The notes beneath the pieces are model-generated. The model was not told where the DNA came from. It ran no database searches and saw only the letters and a list, made by a program, of their open reading frames with translations. 64,000 bases of DNA from Magnetococcales bacterium (GTDB taxonomy: Bacteria; Pseudomonadota; Magnetococcia; Magnetococcales; JADFWU01): assembly GCA_015234045.1 (NCBI GenBank), contig JADFWU010000006.1, positions 42,376-106,375 of the forward strand. The letters run 5' to 3'. The number at the start of each line of letters is the position of its first letter. Position 1 is the stretch's first letter. This document shows, piece by piece, positions 15,620-24,357 of this stretch. A program made the position numbers and the translations under genes.

Positions 15620-17404
15620 TTGGAAAACGCCATTCTACTTGTTGATGATGATAATAGCGTTCGTTCGGTATATGGTGCTTTTATCCAAAAGGCAGGCTTT
15701 CACGTGCATATGGCCGAAAGCTATACCGAAGCACTAAACATTATCAGTAGCGTCAATTTTGATTTAATTATCACAGATATCCATCTTGGTGATAACAACG
15801 GGCTCAATCTCGTCAAAGAAGTCCATGCCCGTGAGCTTGACACCTATATTCTGGTTATTACCGGATATCCCGACTTTCAAACCGTTCAAGAGGCACTGCG
15901 CTTTGGCGCGTTTGATTATCTATCCAAGCCCATTCGACGTGAAGACCTGATCCTGGCCATCCATCGTGCCATGGATCATAAGGCCATGCGCGATGAACGC
16001 ACGCGTTTGCGTCGTGATCTTCAGGCCATCTTTCGTTCGGTAAAAGATGCCATCATCACTGTTGACACCCAGCTGAACATTTTAGCAGTCAACCAGGCTG
16101 CTGACCGACTTTGCCAGCTGAACCATCAACAAGTCAGCCAACCCATGACTACTGAAAACAACAACAACTGCATCCATCACTGCCGTGAAGCCGTTTTAAA
16201 AGTACTCAAAACGAGTAACACTGTTGAACTGACCCGTATCAGCTGTGAACATGCAGACGGCTCACCGTTGATGATCAATGTAACCGTCTCACCGCTTGTG
16301 GATGAATCAGATCACACCATGGGTGCTGTTCTTGTCATACGAGATGAAACCCGAATTGCAGCGCTGGAAAGAGATCTTAACGCACGTCGCCAATTTCACC
16401 GAATTGTCGGTCAAAGCGCTACAATGCAGAGGATCTACGGTCTGATTGAGGATCTTAGCCGGGTTGAAAGCACGGTGTTAATCCATGGTGAGAGCGGCAC
16501 AGGCAAAGAGTTGGTCGCCGAAGCACTCCACTATGAAAGCGCACGCAGAGACAATCCATTGGTTAAGATCAACTGCGCCGCATTGACCGATACACTGCTC
16601 GAAAGCGAACTTTTTGGCCATGTGCGCGGTGCATTTACCGGTGCCCATCAGGATAAATTGGGTCGCTTTGAGTTGGCAGACAAAGGCACAATTTTTTTAG
16701 ATGAAATCGGTGATATCTCGCCACAAATGCAAACACGACTGCTCAGAGTCCTTCAAGAGCGTGAGTTCGAACGGGTTGGCGACACCCGCACACGACAGGT
16801 CGATGTACGCGTGGTTGCCGCGACCAATGTTAATCTCAAAGAACGAGTAGAACAGAAGAAATTTCGGGAAGATCTCTACTATCGACTGAAAGTCGTGGTC
16901 ATTCCGTTGCCACCTCTCAGACAACGCCGGGATGATATTCCACTACTGATCAATCATTTCATCAATCGATTCAACACCCTGTTCAACAAAGAGATCAATG
17001 GTGTCACTGAACAGGTACTCAAGACGTTCATGAATAATAACTGGCCGGGCAATATTCGTGAGATTCAACATGTAATTGAACATGCCTTTGTGGTCTGCCA
17101 TCAACCCGTTATTGATATGGATCACCTACCGCCAGAGTTTCGTGATAGCCCGATATTCCAACCCGTTCAGACAGCGCATAACCCGCTATCTACAACATAT
17201 GATCAAGACGCAAAGTTACCAAACTCAACCGATCAACAAAGCGGTCCAGCACATCAACTGAGCGAAAAAGAGCAAATTGTCATTGCACTGAATCAAACCG
17301 GATGGGTGAAAGCACGGGCAGCGCGTTTATTGGGATTTAGCCGCAGCACCATGTATCGTAAAATGCGGTCCTATAATCTGGAAGATGCTCCAGAATCGTG
17401 GTAA
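15620..17404 (+). CDS. sigma-54-dependent response regulator (REC-PAS-AAA+-HTH)
   Basis: An NtrC-class activator of 594 residues. The receiver domain (1-120) has the acidic pair DDD and the phosphoacceptor Asp53 in ITDIHLG. A PAS domain follows (about 140-265). The AAA+ domain has Walker A GESGTGKE from 290, the intact sigma-54 contact loop GAFTGA at 337-342, and the C-terminal part with NNWPGNIREIQHV. A Fis-type HTH ends the protein (ARAARLLGFSRSTMYRKM). Start choice: the TTG at 15620 with GGGGGAGA upstream gives the usual receiver N-terminus; the open frame continues 107 codons upstream but looks non-coding. The convergent gene downstream is a hybrid kinase and possible partner. Confidence 0.9.
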   Translation: MENAILLVDDDNSVRSVYGAFIQKAGFHVHMAESYTEALNIISSVNFDLIITDIHLGDNNGLNLVKEVHARELDTYILVITGYPDFQTVQEALRFGAFDYLSKPIRREDLILAIHRAMDHKAMRDERTRLRRDLQAIFRSVKDAIITVDTQLNILAVNQAADRLCQLNHQQVSQPMTTENNNNCIHHCREAVLKVLKTSNTVELTRISCEHADGSPLMINVTVSPLVDESDHTMGAVLVIRDETRIAALERDLNARRQFHRIVGQSATMQRIYGLIEDLSRVESTVLIHGESGTGKELVAEALHYESARRDNPLVKINCAALTDTLLESELFGHVRGAFTGAHQDKLGRFELADKGTIFLDEIGDISPQMQTRLLRVLQEREFERVGDTRTRQVDVRVVAATNVNLKERVEQKKFREDLYYRLKVVVIPLPPLRQRRDDIPLLINHFINRFNTLFNKEINGVTEQVLKTFMNNNWPGNIREIQHVIEHAFVVCHQPVIDMDHLPPEFRDSPIFQPVQTAHNPLSTTYDQDAKLPNSTDQQSGPAHQLSEKEQIVIALNQTGWVKARAARLLGFSRSTMYRKMRSYNLEDAPESW

Positions 17405-17422
17405 CACCTCACATCTATCCCG

Positions 17423-19321
17423 TTATTTAGCGAATAAAATTTCATGAACACGTTGCGCCAATATTTCACGGGAAACCGGTTTTTGCAGATAGCCAACAAA
17501 TCCCAACGCCTTCGCTTGATCAGCAGTTAACGCCTCGGAATAACCAGTACATACCAGCACCGGAAATACCGATACCAATCCCTTAACATGCGCTAGAAGA
17601 TCTACACCACTCAGACCAGGCATGGTCTGGTCAGTAATCATCAAATCCACCTCATCTGAATGACTGGTCAGATAGGTCAGAGCCTCCGTAGGATCAGTAA
17701 ACCCTTTTACCGAATATCCCAACCGCACCAATGTGGCAACAGTCATCCGCACCAATGCATCTTCATCATCAACAAACACAATTCGACCATGGCCCAGTGG
17801 CGCATGCGTTTGATCTGGTGTTGAATCCACCTCAACATCATGGGGTATTGCTGGAAAATATACCCGAAAGACGGTTCCGAAATCGGGCTTACTTTCAACA
17901 GTAATAACACCCTTGTGCGCCGCCACAATGCCATGCACCACCGACAAGCCCAATCCTGTTCCCTGACCTAACACCTTGGTAGTAAAAAAAGGATCAAAGA
18001 TTCGTTCCTGAATTTCAGGCCCCATACCAACACCGTTATCCCGCACTGTTAGCATGACAAATTCTGAATCGTTCAACTCATACTGATCCAAGAAGTGCTT
18101 ATCAGGGTGAACCATCTGTACAGACATCTCCAACACCCCGTTGCGCCCTTCAACCGAATGGGCAGCGTTGGTCATGAGATTGATCAATACCTGATGGATC
18201 TGGCTGGGATCAGCATTAATCGGTCGCAGTTGATTCGCCACACGGGATTCAATGGCAACCGAAGAGGGCAATGTTGCCCGCATGAACTTCACCACCTCTT
18301 TTGCAATTGGTCCCATATTCATGGGCTGATACCGCTTTTCATCCTGACGACTAAAAGTCAGCAGCTGTGCGACCAGATCCCGCGCCCGCACACCAGAACG
18401 AAATATCTCTTCCAGATAGCCCAATACCGGCTCTTCATCAACATAGTCTTGAGCCAGTTCGGAGTAACCCATAACCGCACCAAGGATGTTATTAAAATCA
18501 TGGGCAATGCCACCAGCCAAAGTCCCAATAGCCTCCAACTTTTGCGACTGACGCAACATACGCTCCAGCTGGTTTTCTCGTGTCATATCCCGATATACCG
18601 CGACAAAATTGCTGATCTCGCCCGTTGCATCACGAAGTGGCGAGATAATCGCATCCACTTCAAAAGTGGTGCCCATCTTGTGTCGATTTACAATACGTCC
18701 ATGCCAACTTTCACCTCGCAACAGCGTTTGCCAAAGATCTTGATAGAAGAGCGCATTATGGTGATTACTCTTCAGAAACCGCGTTGTTTTCCCTTCTATC
18801 TCTTTAGCCGAAAAGCCACTCACATGTTCAAAGGCCGGGTTGGTGTATTGGATATGACCATTGGCATCCGTAATCAACACCATTTCATTGGCTTGCTCCA
18901 CCACAGCTGCCAAACGATCCCTTTCCCAAGCTACATCCTGTTGCTGTGTCTGTTTTCCTACCGCCTCTATCAGTGCAATTTCCAAACGATCCAGATTTGA
19001 GAATGGAATCACATCGACAACACCGGCACGCATCAATGCAACCGCTTGCTGCGTCTCAATGTTATCTGAAATAACAAATACCGGTAGAACCAACTGTCTA
19101 TTGGAGAACAATTCAAGCATCTGAAAAGGCTCAACATGAGCAATATCATATCCAAACACAACCGCATCGAACTGATGGGTAGCCAAACTGGCAACCAGGG
19201 TGTTTGTATCAATCACTATTTTCCAGACAGGTTGGATGGTCCCGAATTCGTGCAGGTATAATGATTGACTCAGTGCCTTTTCAGGACCATCAACAACAAG
19301 AATCTGAATGGGTTTGACCAT
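17423..19321 (-). CDS. hybrid histidine kinase with N-terminal pseudo-receiver (REC-PAS-HisKA-HATPase-REC)
   Basis: A soluble 632-residue sensor kinase. Residues 1-120 have a receiver fold, but the phosphoacceptor region reads DAVVFGYDI, with Phe/Gly where Asp is expected, so it is a pseudo-receiver. A PAS domain (about 135-255) is followed by HisKA with GGIAHDFNNILG and the phospho-His at 274. The HATPase domain has NLMTNAAHS, DNGVGM and GQGTGLGLSVVHG. A canonical C-terminal receiver (FVDDEDALV, MITDQTMPG, GYLQKPVS) ends it. There are no membrane segments. It converges with the sigma-54 response regulator, 18 bases between stops, which suggests but does not prove a functional pair. Confidence 0.9.
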   Translation of the reverse strand: MVKPIQILVVDGPEKALSQSLYLHEFGTIQPVWKIVIDTNTLVASLATHQFDAVVFGYDIAHVEPFQMLELFSNRQLVLPVFVISDNIETQQAVALMRAGVVDVIPFSNLDRLEIALIEAVGKQTQQQDVAWERDRLAAVVEQANEMVLITDANGHIQYTNPAFEHVSGFSAKEIEGKTTRFLKSNHHNALFYQDLWQTLLRGESWHGRIVNRHKMGTTFEVDAIISPLRDATGEISNFVAVYRDMTRENQLERMLRQSQKLEAIGTLAGGIAHDFNNILGAVMGYSELAQDYVDEEPVLGYLEEIFRSGVRARDLVAQLLTFSRQDEKRYQPMNMGPIAKEVVKFMRATLPSSVAIESRVANQLRPINADPSQIHQVLINLMTNAAHSVEGRNGVLEMSVQMVHPDKHFLDQYELNDSEFVMLTVRDNGVGMGPEIQERIFDPFFTTKVLGQGTGLGLSVVHGIVAAHKGVITVESKPDFGTVFRVYFPAIPHDVEVDSTPDQTHAPLGHGRIVFVDDEDALVRMTVATLVRLGYSVKGFTDPTEALTYLTSHSDEVDLMITDQTMPGLSGVDLLAHVKGLVSVFPVLVCTGYSEALTADQAKALGFVGYLQKPVSREILAQRVHEILFAK

Positions 19322-19364
19322 CGGTATTATTCCAGAATAATTGGCATTATTGCGTCACAAGGCA

Positions 19365-21356
19365 TCACTCCTCCAAAGCCTGTCGTGCCTCTTGTGCTTC
19401 CTGCTCATGGGTTTCAATGGCAAGCGTTATCTCTTCCCACTGTTCCATTTTGACATTAAGACTTTGTTCAATAATTCTATTTTTATCTAACAATTCAGAC
19501 AGTTGAATCTTATTTTCTGACTCATACAAGGTTGTGTCTGCCAGCTGTTCATCCAGACTGTTTTTCTGCTCTTCCAGGCTGTTGATATCCGATTCCAATT
19601 TGGATAGCTTCTTACGCAATGAACGGGTTTGTTGATGCAGCTGATTACGAATTTTAGCTTCCTGGCGCTTGCGGTCTCGGCGATCAGTAGTATCACGCAT
19701 TTTAGCTGGCGCATTGGTTTCCGATGCAGTGTTTGATCGAACCGGATCCCGCTTACCTGCCACCTGTTCCAGGTAGTCATCCAACGTACCATCCATTTCA
19801 ACAATCTTTTTATCACCGATCAGCCAGTGTCCGGTACAAACATTTTCCTGTAATGCCCGATCATGGGAGACCAGTATCAACGTACCAGCATAGTCGGCCA
19901 GCCCCTCTTCCAATGCGGCCCGAGATGCCATATCCAGATGGTTTGTCGGCTCGTCCAACAGCAAGACATTGGCACCAGATAAAAACAAACGCGCCAAGGC
20001 CAAACGGGCTTTCTCACCACCTGAAAGCACTGAAACCTGTTTGAATACCGTTTCCCCTGAAAAAAGAAACCCGCCCAATACCGACCGCAATGCGGTTTCA
20101 TTGATACGACGATCCGCCAACTCTCCAGCGGACTCCAGAACAGTCTGCTCCGGCTTCAACGCTTCCAAAGCATGTTGGGCAAAGTAGGCCACCTTGACCC
20201 GGTCGCCACGGATAATCTGTCCTTCAGAGGGTTCCAACTGACCGGACAACAGTTTCAGAAGTGTCGTTTTACCGGCACCATTGGGACCGAGCAAACCGAT
20301 TTTCTGACCTCTTTCCATGCTCAAATGCACACCGCTGAATACGGTATGATCATCAAAAGCATGTCCCACTTGGCGCAACGCCATGGTTTCCCGTGCACAG
20401 GCTGGCGGTTCAGGCAGGCGAATTCGAGCAATCTCCTGACTGCTTTGCGGCATTTTGATTTGGTCGATCTTGGCCAATTGCTTGACCCGGCTTTGAACCT
20501 GACGCGCTTTAGTCGCTTTGGCTCGGAAGCGTCGAATAAATTGATCCAACGCTTCAATCCGTTTGGACTGCTTGACCGCCTCTTTTTCCAATCGGCTCAA
20601 CATATCGGCTTTTTGCACTACATAATCATCAAATGTTCCGACATAACGGGTCAACGCCCCCTGCTCCATCTCAACGGTAACCTGGGATACCCGATTTAAA
20701 AAATCCCGATCATGAGAAATGATAATCAGTGTGCCGGGCAGTCGGCCAATATAGTTTTCAAACCACTGAATGGATTCGATATCGAGATGGTTTGTCGGTT
20801 CATCCAACAACATCAGATCAGCACGGGAAAACAGCAATTGCGCTAAAGCAACCCGCATACGCCAACCACCAGAAAAATCACCCAATGGCCGATCAAGATC
20901 ACCATTTTCAAAGCCAAGTCCCAACAGCAACGCACCGGCACGCGACTCCGCTTCATAACCGCCAATCTCTTCCAAGCGGTGGTCCACAACACCCCACGCC
21001 TCTGCTAACTGGCTGGTCTCTGTACCTGCCACTGCATGGTTCATATTTGTTTGCAGTTGGTCACGCTGTTGGCGCAATGCGATGAGTTCTTCATCGCCAT
21101 GCAAAACGGTTTGTATCAACGAAAGATCAGAGGATGCCAACTCCTGACGCAGCACGCCAATTCTAGCCCGCTCCCTGACAATCAAATCCCCTTCGTCAAA
21201 TGGCTCACGCGCCTCAATCATACGAAAAAGGGTCGTTTTCCCGGTCCCATTTGGCCCGATCAGACTCACCTTCTCACCGGGATGGATCACCAGATTACTG
21301 TCCTCTAGAATGGTCTGAGGGCCAAAAGTTTTGGTCAGCCCCTTTATTCTCAGCAT
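19365..21356 (-). CDS. ABC-F family ribosome-associated ATPase (YheS/Uup-like)
   Basis: ABC-F proteins have two ATPase domains in one chain and no membrane part; they act on the ribosome in translation or antibiotic protection. The 663-residue protein has Walker A GPNGTGKTT near 34-42, signature DFSGGWRMRVALAQ and Walker B LMLLDEPTNHLD in the first half. An arm/linker rich in arginine follows, then the second domain with GPNGAGKTT, LSGGEKARLALARL and LLLDEPTNHLD. The C-terminal 120 residues are a charged coiled coil, as in YheS and Uup. GGAG precedes the ATG. Subfamily assignment is by layout only. Confidence 0.92.
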   Translation of the reverse strand: MLRIKGLTKTFGPQTILEDSNLVIHPGEKVSLIGPNGTGKTTLFRMIEAREPFDEGDLIVRERARIGVLRQELASSDLSLIQTVLHGDEELIALRQQRDQLQTNMNHAVAGTETSQLAEAWGVVDHRLEEIGGYEAESRAGALLLGLGFENGDLDRPLGDFSGGWRMRVALAQLLFSRADLMLLDEPTNHLDIESIQWFENYIGRLPGTLIIISHDRDFLNRVSQVTVEMEQGALTRYVGTFDDYVVQKADMLSRLEKEAVKQSKRIEALDQFIRRFRAKATKARQVQSRVKQLAKIDQIKMPQSSQEIARIRLPEPPACARETMALRQVGHAFDDHTVFSGVHLSMERGQKIGLLGPNGAGKTTLLKLLSGQLEPSEGQIIRGDRVKVAYFAQHALEALKPEQTVLESAGELADRRINETALRSVLGGFLFSGETVFKQVSVLSGGEKARLALARLFLSGANVLLLDEPTNHLDMASRAALEEGLADYAGTLILVSHDRALQENVCTGHWLIGDKKIVEMDGTLDDYLEQVAGKRDPVRSNTASETNAPAKMRDTTDRRDRKRQEAKIRNQLHQQTRSLRKKLSKLESDINSLEEQKNSLDEQLADTTLYESENKIQLSELLDKNRIIEQSLNVKMEQWEEITLAIETHEQEAQEARQALEE

Positions 21357-21449
21357 TGTCTATGCTCCGCAGTATTCATTGCTTTGTGTGGAAACCCCTT
21401 CTTTGCGTGGCCCATCAGATACTCTGTTCAGGTAATAATTGAATTTTCT

Positions 21450-21485
21450 ATTCAGATCTGGTCCAATTCAGATCTGGTCCAATTC
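21450..21485. repeat. two copies of a 16-base tandem repeat
   Basis: ATTCAGATCTGGTCCA occurs twice in a row in the gap between the divergent ABC-F and HNH genes. It may overlap their promoters. No regulator can be assigned. Confidence 0.7.
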
Positions 21486-21547
21486 AACAGGACCATGCAG
21501 ATTCGTTTGAATCCGTCCCCTTCTGCTCAGATAGGCATTGCAAAATC

Positions 21548-21967
21548 ATGAAAAGTCGTTCATTTGGACCATTAAAACCGAAACGCTCAACCAACAGCGA
21601 ATCCTCCCTGGATAAAATCGTCCAGTCTGCTCGCAATTTATCCGAAGAACGACAGGAAGGATACCGCCAACGCGCACTTAAACTTTATCCATGGGTATGC
21701 GGACGATGCGCACGTGTCTTTGATCGTGACAATCTTTACGAGTTGACGGTACACCATAGAGACCATAATCACGACAACAACCCCAATGATGGTAGCAACT
21801 GGGAATTGCTCTGTCTTTACTGCCATGATGACGAACATGCCCGCTATACCGACTTCCGTGCTGATGGCAGCAGCGACAGCACTGAGGACACAGACCCCCC
21901 TGCCACACATAATCCATTTGCCAACCTTCAAGCCCTCTTGAATGGATCTTCGAATAAATCAGATTAA
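21548..21967 (+). CDS. yajD: YajD-family HNH nuclease
   Basis: A 139-residue HNH protein of the YajD family, of unknown cellular role. The core is YPWVCGRCARVF (zinc cysteines CxxC), ELTVHHRDHNHDNNP with the HNH histidines, and NWELLCLYCHDDEHAR with a second CxxC and a final His. The N-terminus is basic; the C-terminus is acidic and low in complexity (DGSSDSTEDTDPP) and probably disordered. It is divergent from the ABC-F gene. Confidence 0.88.
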   Translation: MKSRSFGPLKPKRSTNSESSLDKIVQSARNLSEERQEGYRQRALKLYPWVCGRCARVFDRDNLYELTVHHRDHNHDNNPNDGSNWELLCLYCHDDEHARYTDFRADGSSDSTEDTDPPATHNPFANLQALLNGSSNKSD

Positions 21968-22104
21968 TCCTCTCAAGCTCGAACCATAAAGAGTGTTCAT
22001 TACTGGCACCCGATTTGCAATTTCTCGGCTATCGCTGAACAGTCTGACGACTTGTTGACAGCGAACATGATGGTTTCGTGAATGTATATGGGAGTACCTT
22101 AAAT

Positions 22105-22248
22105 ATGAGTATGGACGCTTGGATAATCCTCGGATCAGTACTGTTTGCTGTAGTGGTTGGTGGCGTATTGCGCAGTATCCTTTGGGAGATTGATGGCCAA
22201 CGCAGCAATCAAGCATTGGCTAACCATCTATTGGAAAAGAAGGTATAA
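22105..22248 (+). CDS. 47-residue single-span membrane protein
   Basis: A short gene encoding MSMDAWIILGSVLFAVVVGG, then VLRSILWEID and a polar helical tail ending NHLLEKKV. One membrane segment at residues about 5-24, N-terminus out by charge. GGGAGT lies about eleven bases before the ATG. No family is recognised. Coding status rests on the ribosome site and the clean membrane-plus-basic-tail design. Confidence 0.5.
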   Translation: MSMDAWIILGSVLFAVVVGGVLRSILWEIDGQRSNQALANHLLEKKV

Positions 22249-22562
22249 AATTGATTTCTCCGTAGCCCACTCAAATAAATTACAACAATAAATTGACAAA
22301 TATGGAACCTATTTACGAAAATGATTGTCAAATCTGGCTGAGAAGCTTATAAAACTGTATTGATGATTTACCAAGGGTCAGAGACATTATGGGGGCTTAG
22401 ACCAAAAATCAGGCGATTCGGTCTTGAGCGTTTCTCACCTTTAATCAATCACAGTTGTGTAGCGAATCTGATGATATCCATGAAAGACGCTCTTTTCTGG
22501 AGATCATTATTTCGTTTCATTCATCAGCCACTGAGCAATAACACACCACCCGGGGGAACGTC
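22249..22562 (+). promoter_or_regulatory. intergenic region with a sigma-70-type promoter
   Basis: The 314-base gap before the anti-sigma-like gene contains TTGTCA at 22325-22330 and TATAAA at 22348-22353, separated by 17 bases, a good promoter match. This would give a leader of about 200 bases. No other structure is apparent. Confidence 0.5.
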
Positions 22563-22892
22563 ATGGAGTGTAATCCTGAGCTATTATCAGCTTTTCTGGA
22601 TGACGAATTGGACCCGGAAACCAATGCCAAACTGATTGAACACCTGCTTGAATGTGAAGAGTGCCAACAACTTCTGGCTAAATTAAGCCAAGCCCGTGTT
22701 GCTCTGTCAGATTCCCCGACTCTCTTTGAGTGCGAACCGATGGTCAACCAAATCATGGGCCCCATTACCAACCAGATTGTTTCCGACATTCCGCTGGACC
22801 CTTCTCTTGATGATCTTGATGACGATGAACTCGAAGCGCTGTCCATAAATCGTTCCTCTATCCTTTTGGAAAAGTCCACAGCTTGTATGTAG
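22563..22892 (+). CDS. zinc-finger (zf-HC2) anti-sigma-factor-like protein
   Basis: Zf-HC2 domains occur in anti-sigma factors that hold ECF sigma factors. The 109-residue protein has the standard start MECNPELLSAFLDDELDPET and the zinc motif HLLECEEC (HxxxCxxC, residues 26-33). After it comes an acidic, probably disordered tail (DPSLDDLDDDELEAL) and no membrane segment. GGGGGAAC precedes the ATG. No sigma factor gene is adjacent, so the partner is unknown. A role in the glycan genes that follow is possible but unsupported. Confidence 0.75.
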   Translation: MECNPELLSAFLDDELDPETNAKLIEHLLECEECQQLLAKLSQARVALSDSPTLFECEPMVNQIMGPITNQIVSDIPLDPSLDDLDDDELEALSINRSSILLEKSTACM

Positions 22893-22963
22893 TTCCATAT
22901 AGTTCCGCTGTTTCTGACCCTTCCTTATATTTCTGAGTCACTGTTGAACCATTAGGTGTTCCG

Positions 22964-24136
22964 ATGACAGATAAGCATCCAATCCTGGTTCTGACGGAGA
23001 TGTTTCCGCCAATTCGAGGCGGCACTTCAACGTGGTTTGACCAAGTTTATCCACTTCTTGGTGAACGAGAAATCCATATTATAGCCCGCGCTGTTGAACA
23101 GAGTGGTAGTGTGGACGCGCATCATGCCAACACCATTCACCGTATCAACATGGCGCGTATTCCCTGGTTGCGACCTGAATCACTGGCTCTCTATATCCGC
23201 ATGATAGTCAAGGGCATCGGAATATTATTCAAAAATGATTTCAAGGTGATACATGCTGGACGTGTACTGCCGGAAGGGTTGGTTGGTGTGGTATTGGCGC
23301 GACTGTTTAACAAGCCGCTGGTGATCTATGCCCATGGTGAAGAGATTACTGTATGGCGGCAGCATGCCAACAAATTCAAAGCGCTGGTCAAAACTTTTCA
23401 AAAGGCTGATTGCATCATTGCCAACAGTAATTTCACCCGCGACCTTTTACTCAATGTAGTGGGTGTGGATGCCTCTCGTATTGAATTAATCTCACCGGGT
23501 GTCAATCCCGAAGAGTTTCGCCCTGGCCTACCCTGTGATGATCTGCGAGACAGCTTGGGCCTCACCAAACAGAAAAAACTAATCCTCAGCATCGGTCGCC
23601 TAACCCGCCGTAAGGGATTCGATCGGGTTATTGAGTCTTTACCCTTTCTGATTGAAAAAGGGGTCGATCCACACTATGCCGTTATCGGACCCGGCGAAGA
23701 TCGGGACTATCTGTTAGCACTGGCCAAAGAGAAAGGCGTTGCCGACCGTTTTCATCTTTTGGGTAACGTGCCACAGGCGGACATGCCGCGCTGGATGAAC
23801 GCGACAGATCTATTCGTGATGGCGAATCGAAAAACATCCGATCTGGATGCAGAGGGGTTTGGCATCGTCTTCATCGAAGCCGCTGCATGTGGAAAACCGG
23901 CCATTGCCGGTGATCATGGCGGCACAGGTGATGCGGTTATTCACAATGAAACCGGTTTGAGAATCAACGGAAATGATCTCAATACCGTTCAACAAAGCCT
24001 GCTCTCTCTTCTCACCGATGATGCACTAATCCAACGCCTGAGCAATAACGGCCTCCAACGCGCCCGCGCTGAATTGACATGGTCTGAGATTGCTAAAAAA
24101 ACAGCACTACTAAACCAAAAACTCGATCTGAGTTAA
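22964..24136 (+). CDS. GT4-family glycosyltransferase
   Basis: A 390-residue retaining glycosyltransferase with two Rossmann domains (GT-B fold). The N-terminal acceptor domain has TEMFPPIRGGTSTWF; the C-terminal donor domain has ILSIGRLTRRKGFDRVIESL, the GPGEDRDYL loop and the nucleotide-sugar motif DAEGFGIVFIEAAACGKPAI (the E-x7-E pair). There is no membrane segment. It precedes the UbiA-DprE genes by 220 bases on the same strand and probably builds the same glycan. Donor and acceptor cannot be inferred. Confidence 0.88.
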   Translation: MTDKHPILVLTEMFPPIRGGTSTWFDQVYPLLGEREIHIIARAVEQSGSVDAHHANTIHRINMARIPWLRPESLALYIRMIVKGIGILFKNDFKVIHAGRVLPEGLVGVVLARLFNKPLVIYAHGEEITVWRQHANKFKALVKTFQKADCIIANSNFTRDLLLNVVGVDASRIELISPGVNPEEFRPGLPCDDLRDSLGLTKQKKLILSIGRLTRRKGFDRVIESLPFLIEKGVDPHYAVIGPGEDRDYLLALAKEKGVADRFHLLGNVPQADMPRWMNATDLFVMANRKTSDLDAEGFGIVFIEAAACGKPAIAGDHGGTGDAVIHNETGLRINGNDLNTVQQSLLSLLTDDALIQRLSNNGLQRARAELTWSEIAKKTALLNQKLDLS

Positions 24137-24357
24137 TCCCGTCCAACATGTTTGAACATCTGGAAAATACTCTCACTGAACAACCACCGCCAAAGCGGGT
24201 GGGTTCGTATTGCGGACTGAAAGTCCAGATAGCGGCTAAAGCCGGTAATTTGAACCTTGCAGCATGGATAATCACTCTCGCATGTTGCCCAAGTGCTTCA
24301 GGATGGATAAGCTATACGCTATTTCCATGATATTCTTTTTAATGCCACGGACGACCG

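Noticed and set aside
18095-19000. 301-residue plus-strand frame opposite the hybrid kinase
   Set aside because: It is antisense to a clearly conserved kinase, and its product has no family features.
22360-22635. 91-residue frame before the zf-HC2 gene
   Set aside because: It overlaps the zf-HC2 start in another frame and has no ribosome site or motif.
24148-24330. 60-residue frame between the GT4 and UbiA genes
   Set aside because: It has no ribosome site and no protein-like pattern; the stretch is better read as a leader.
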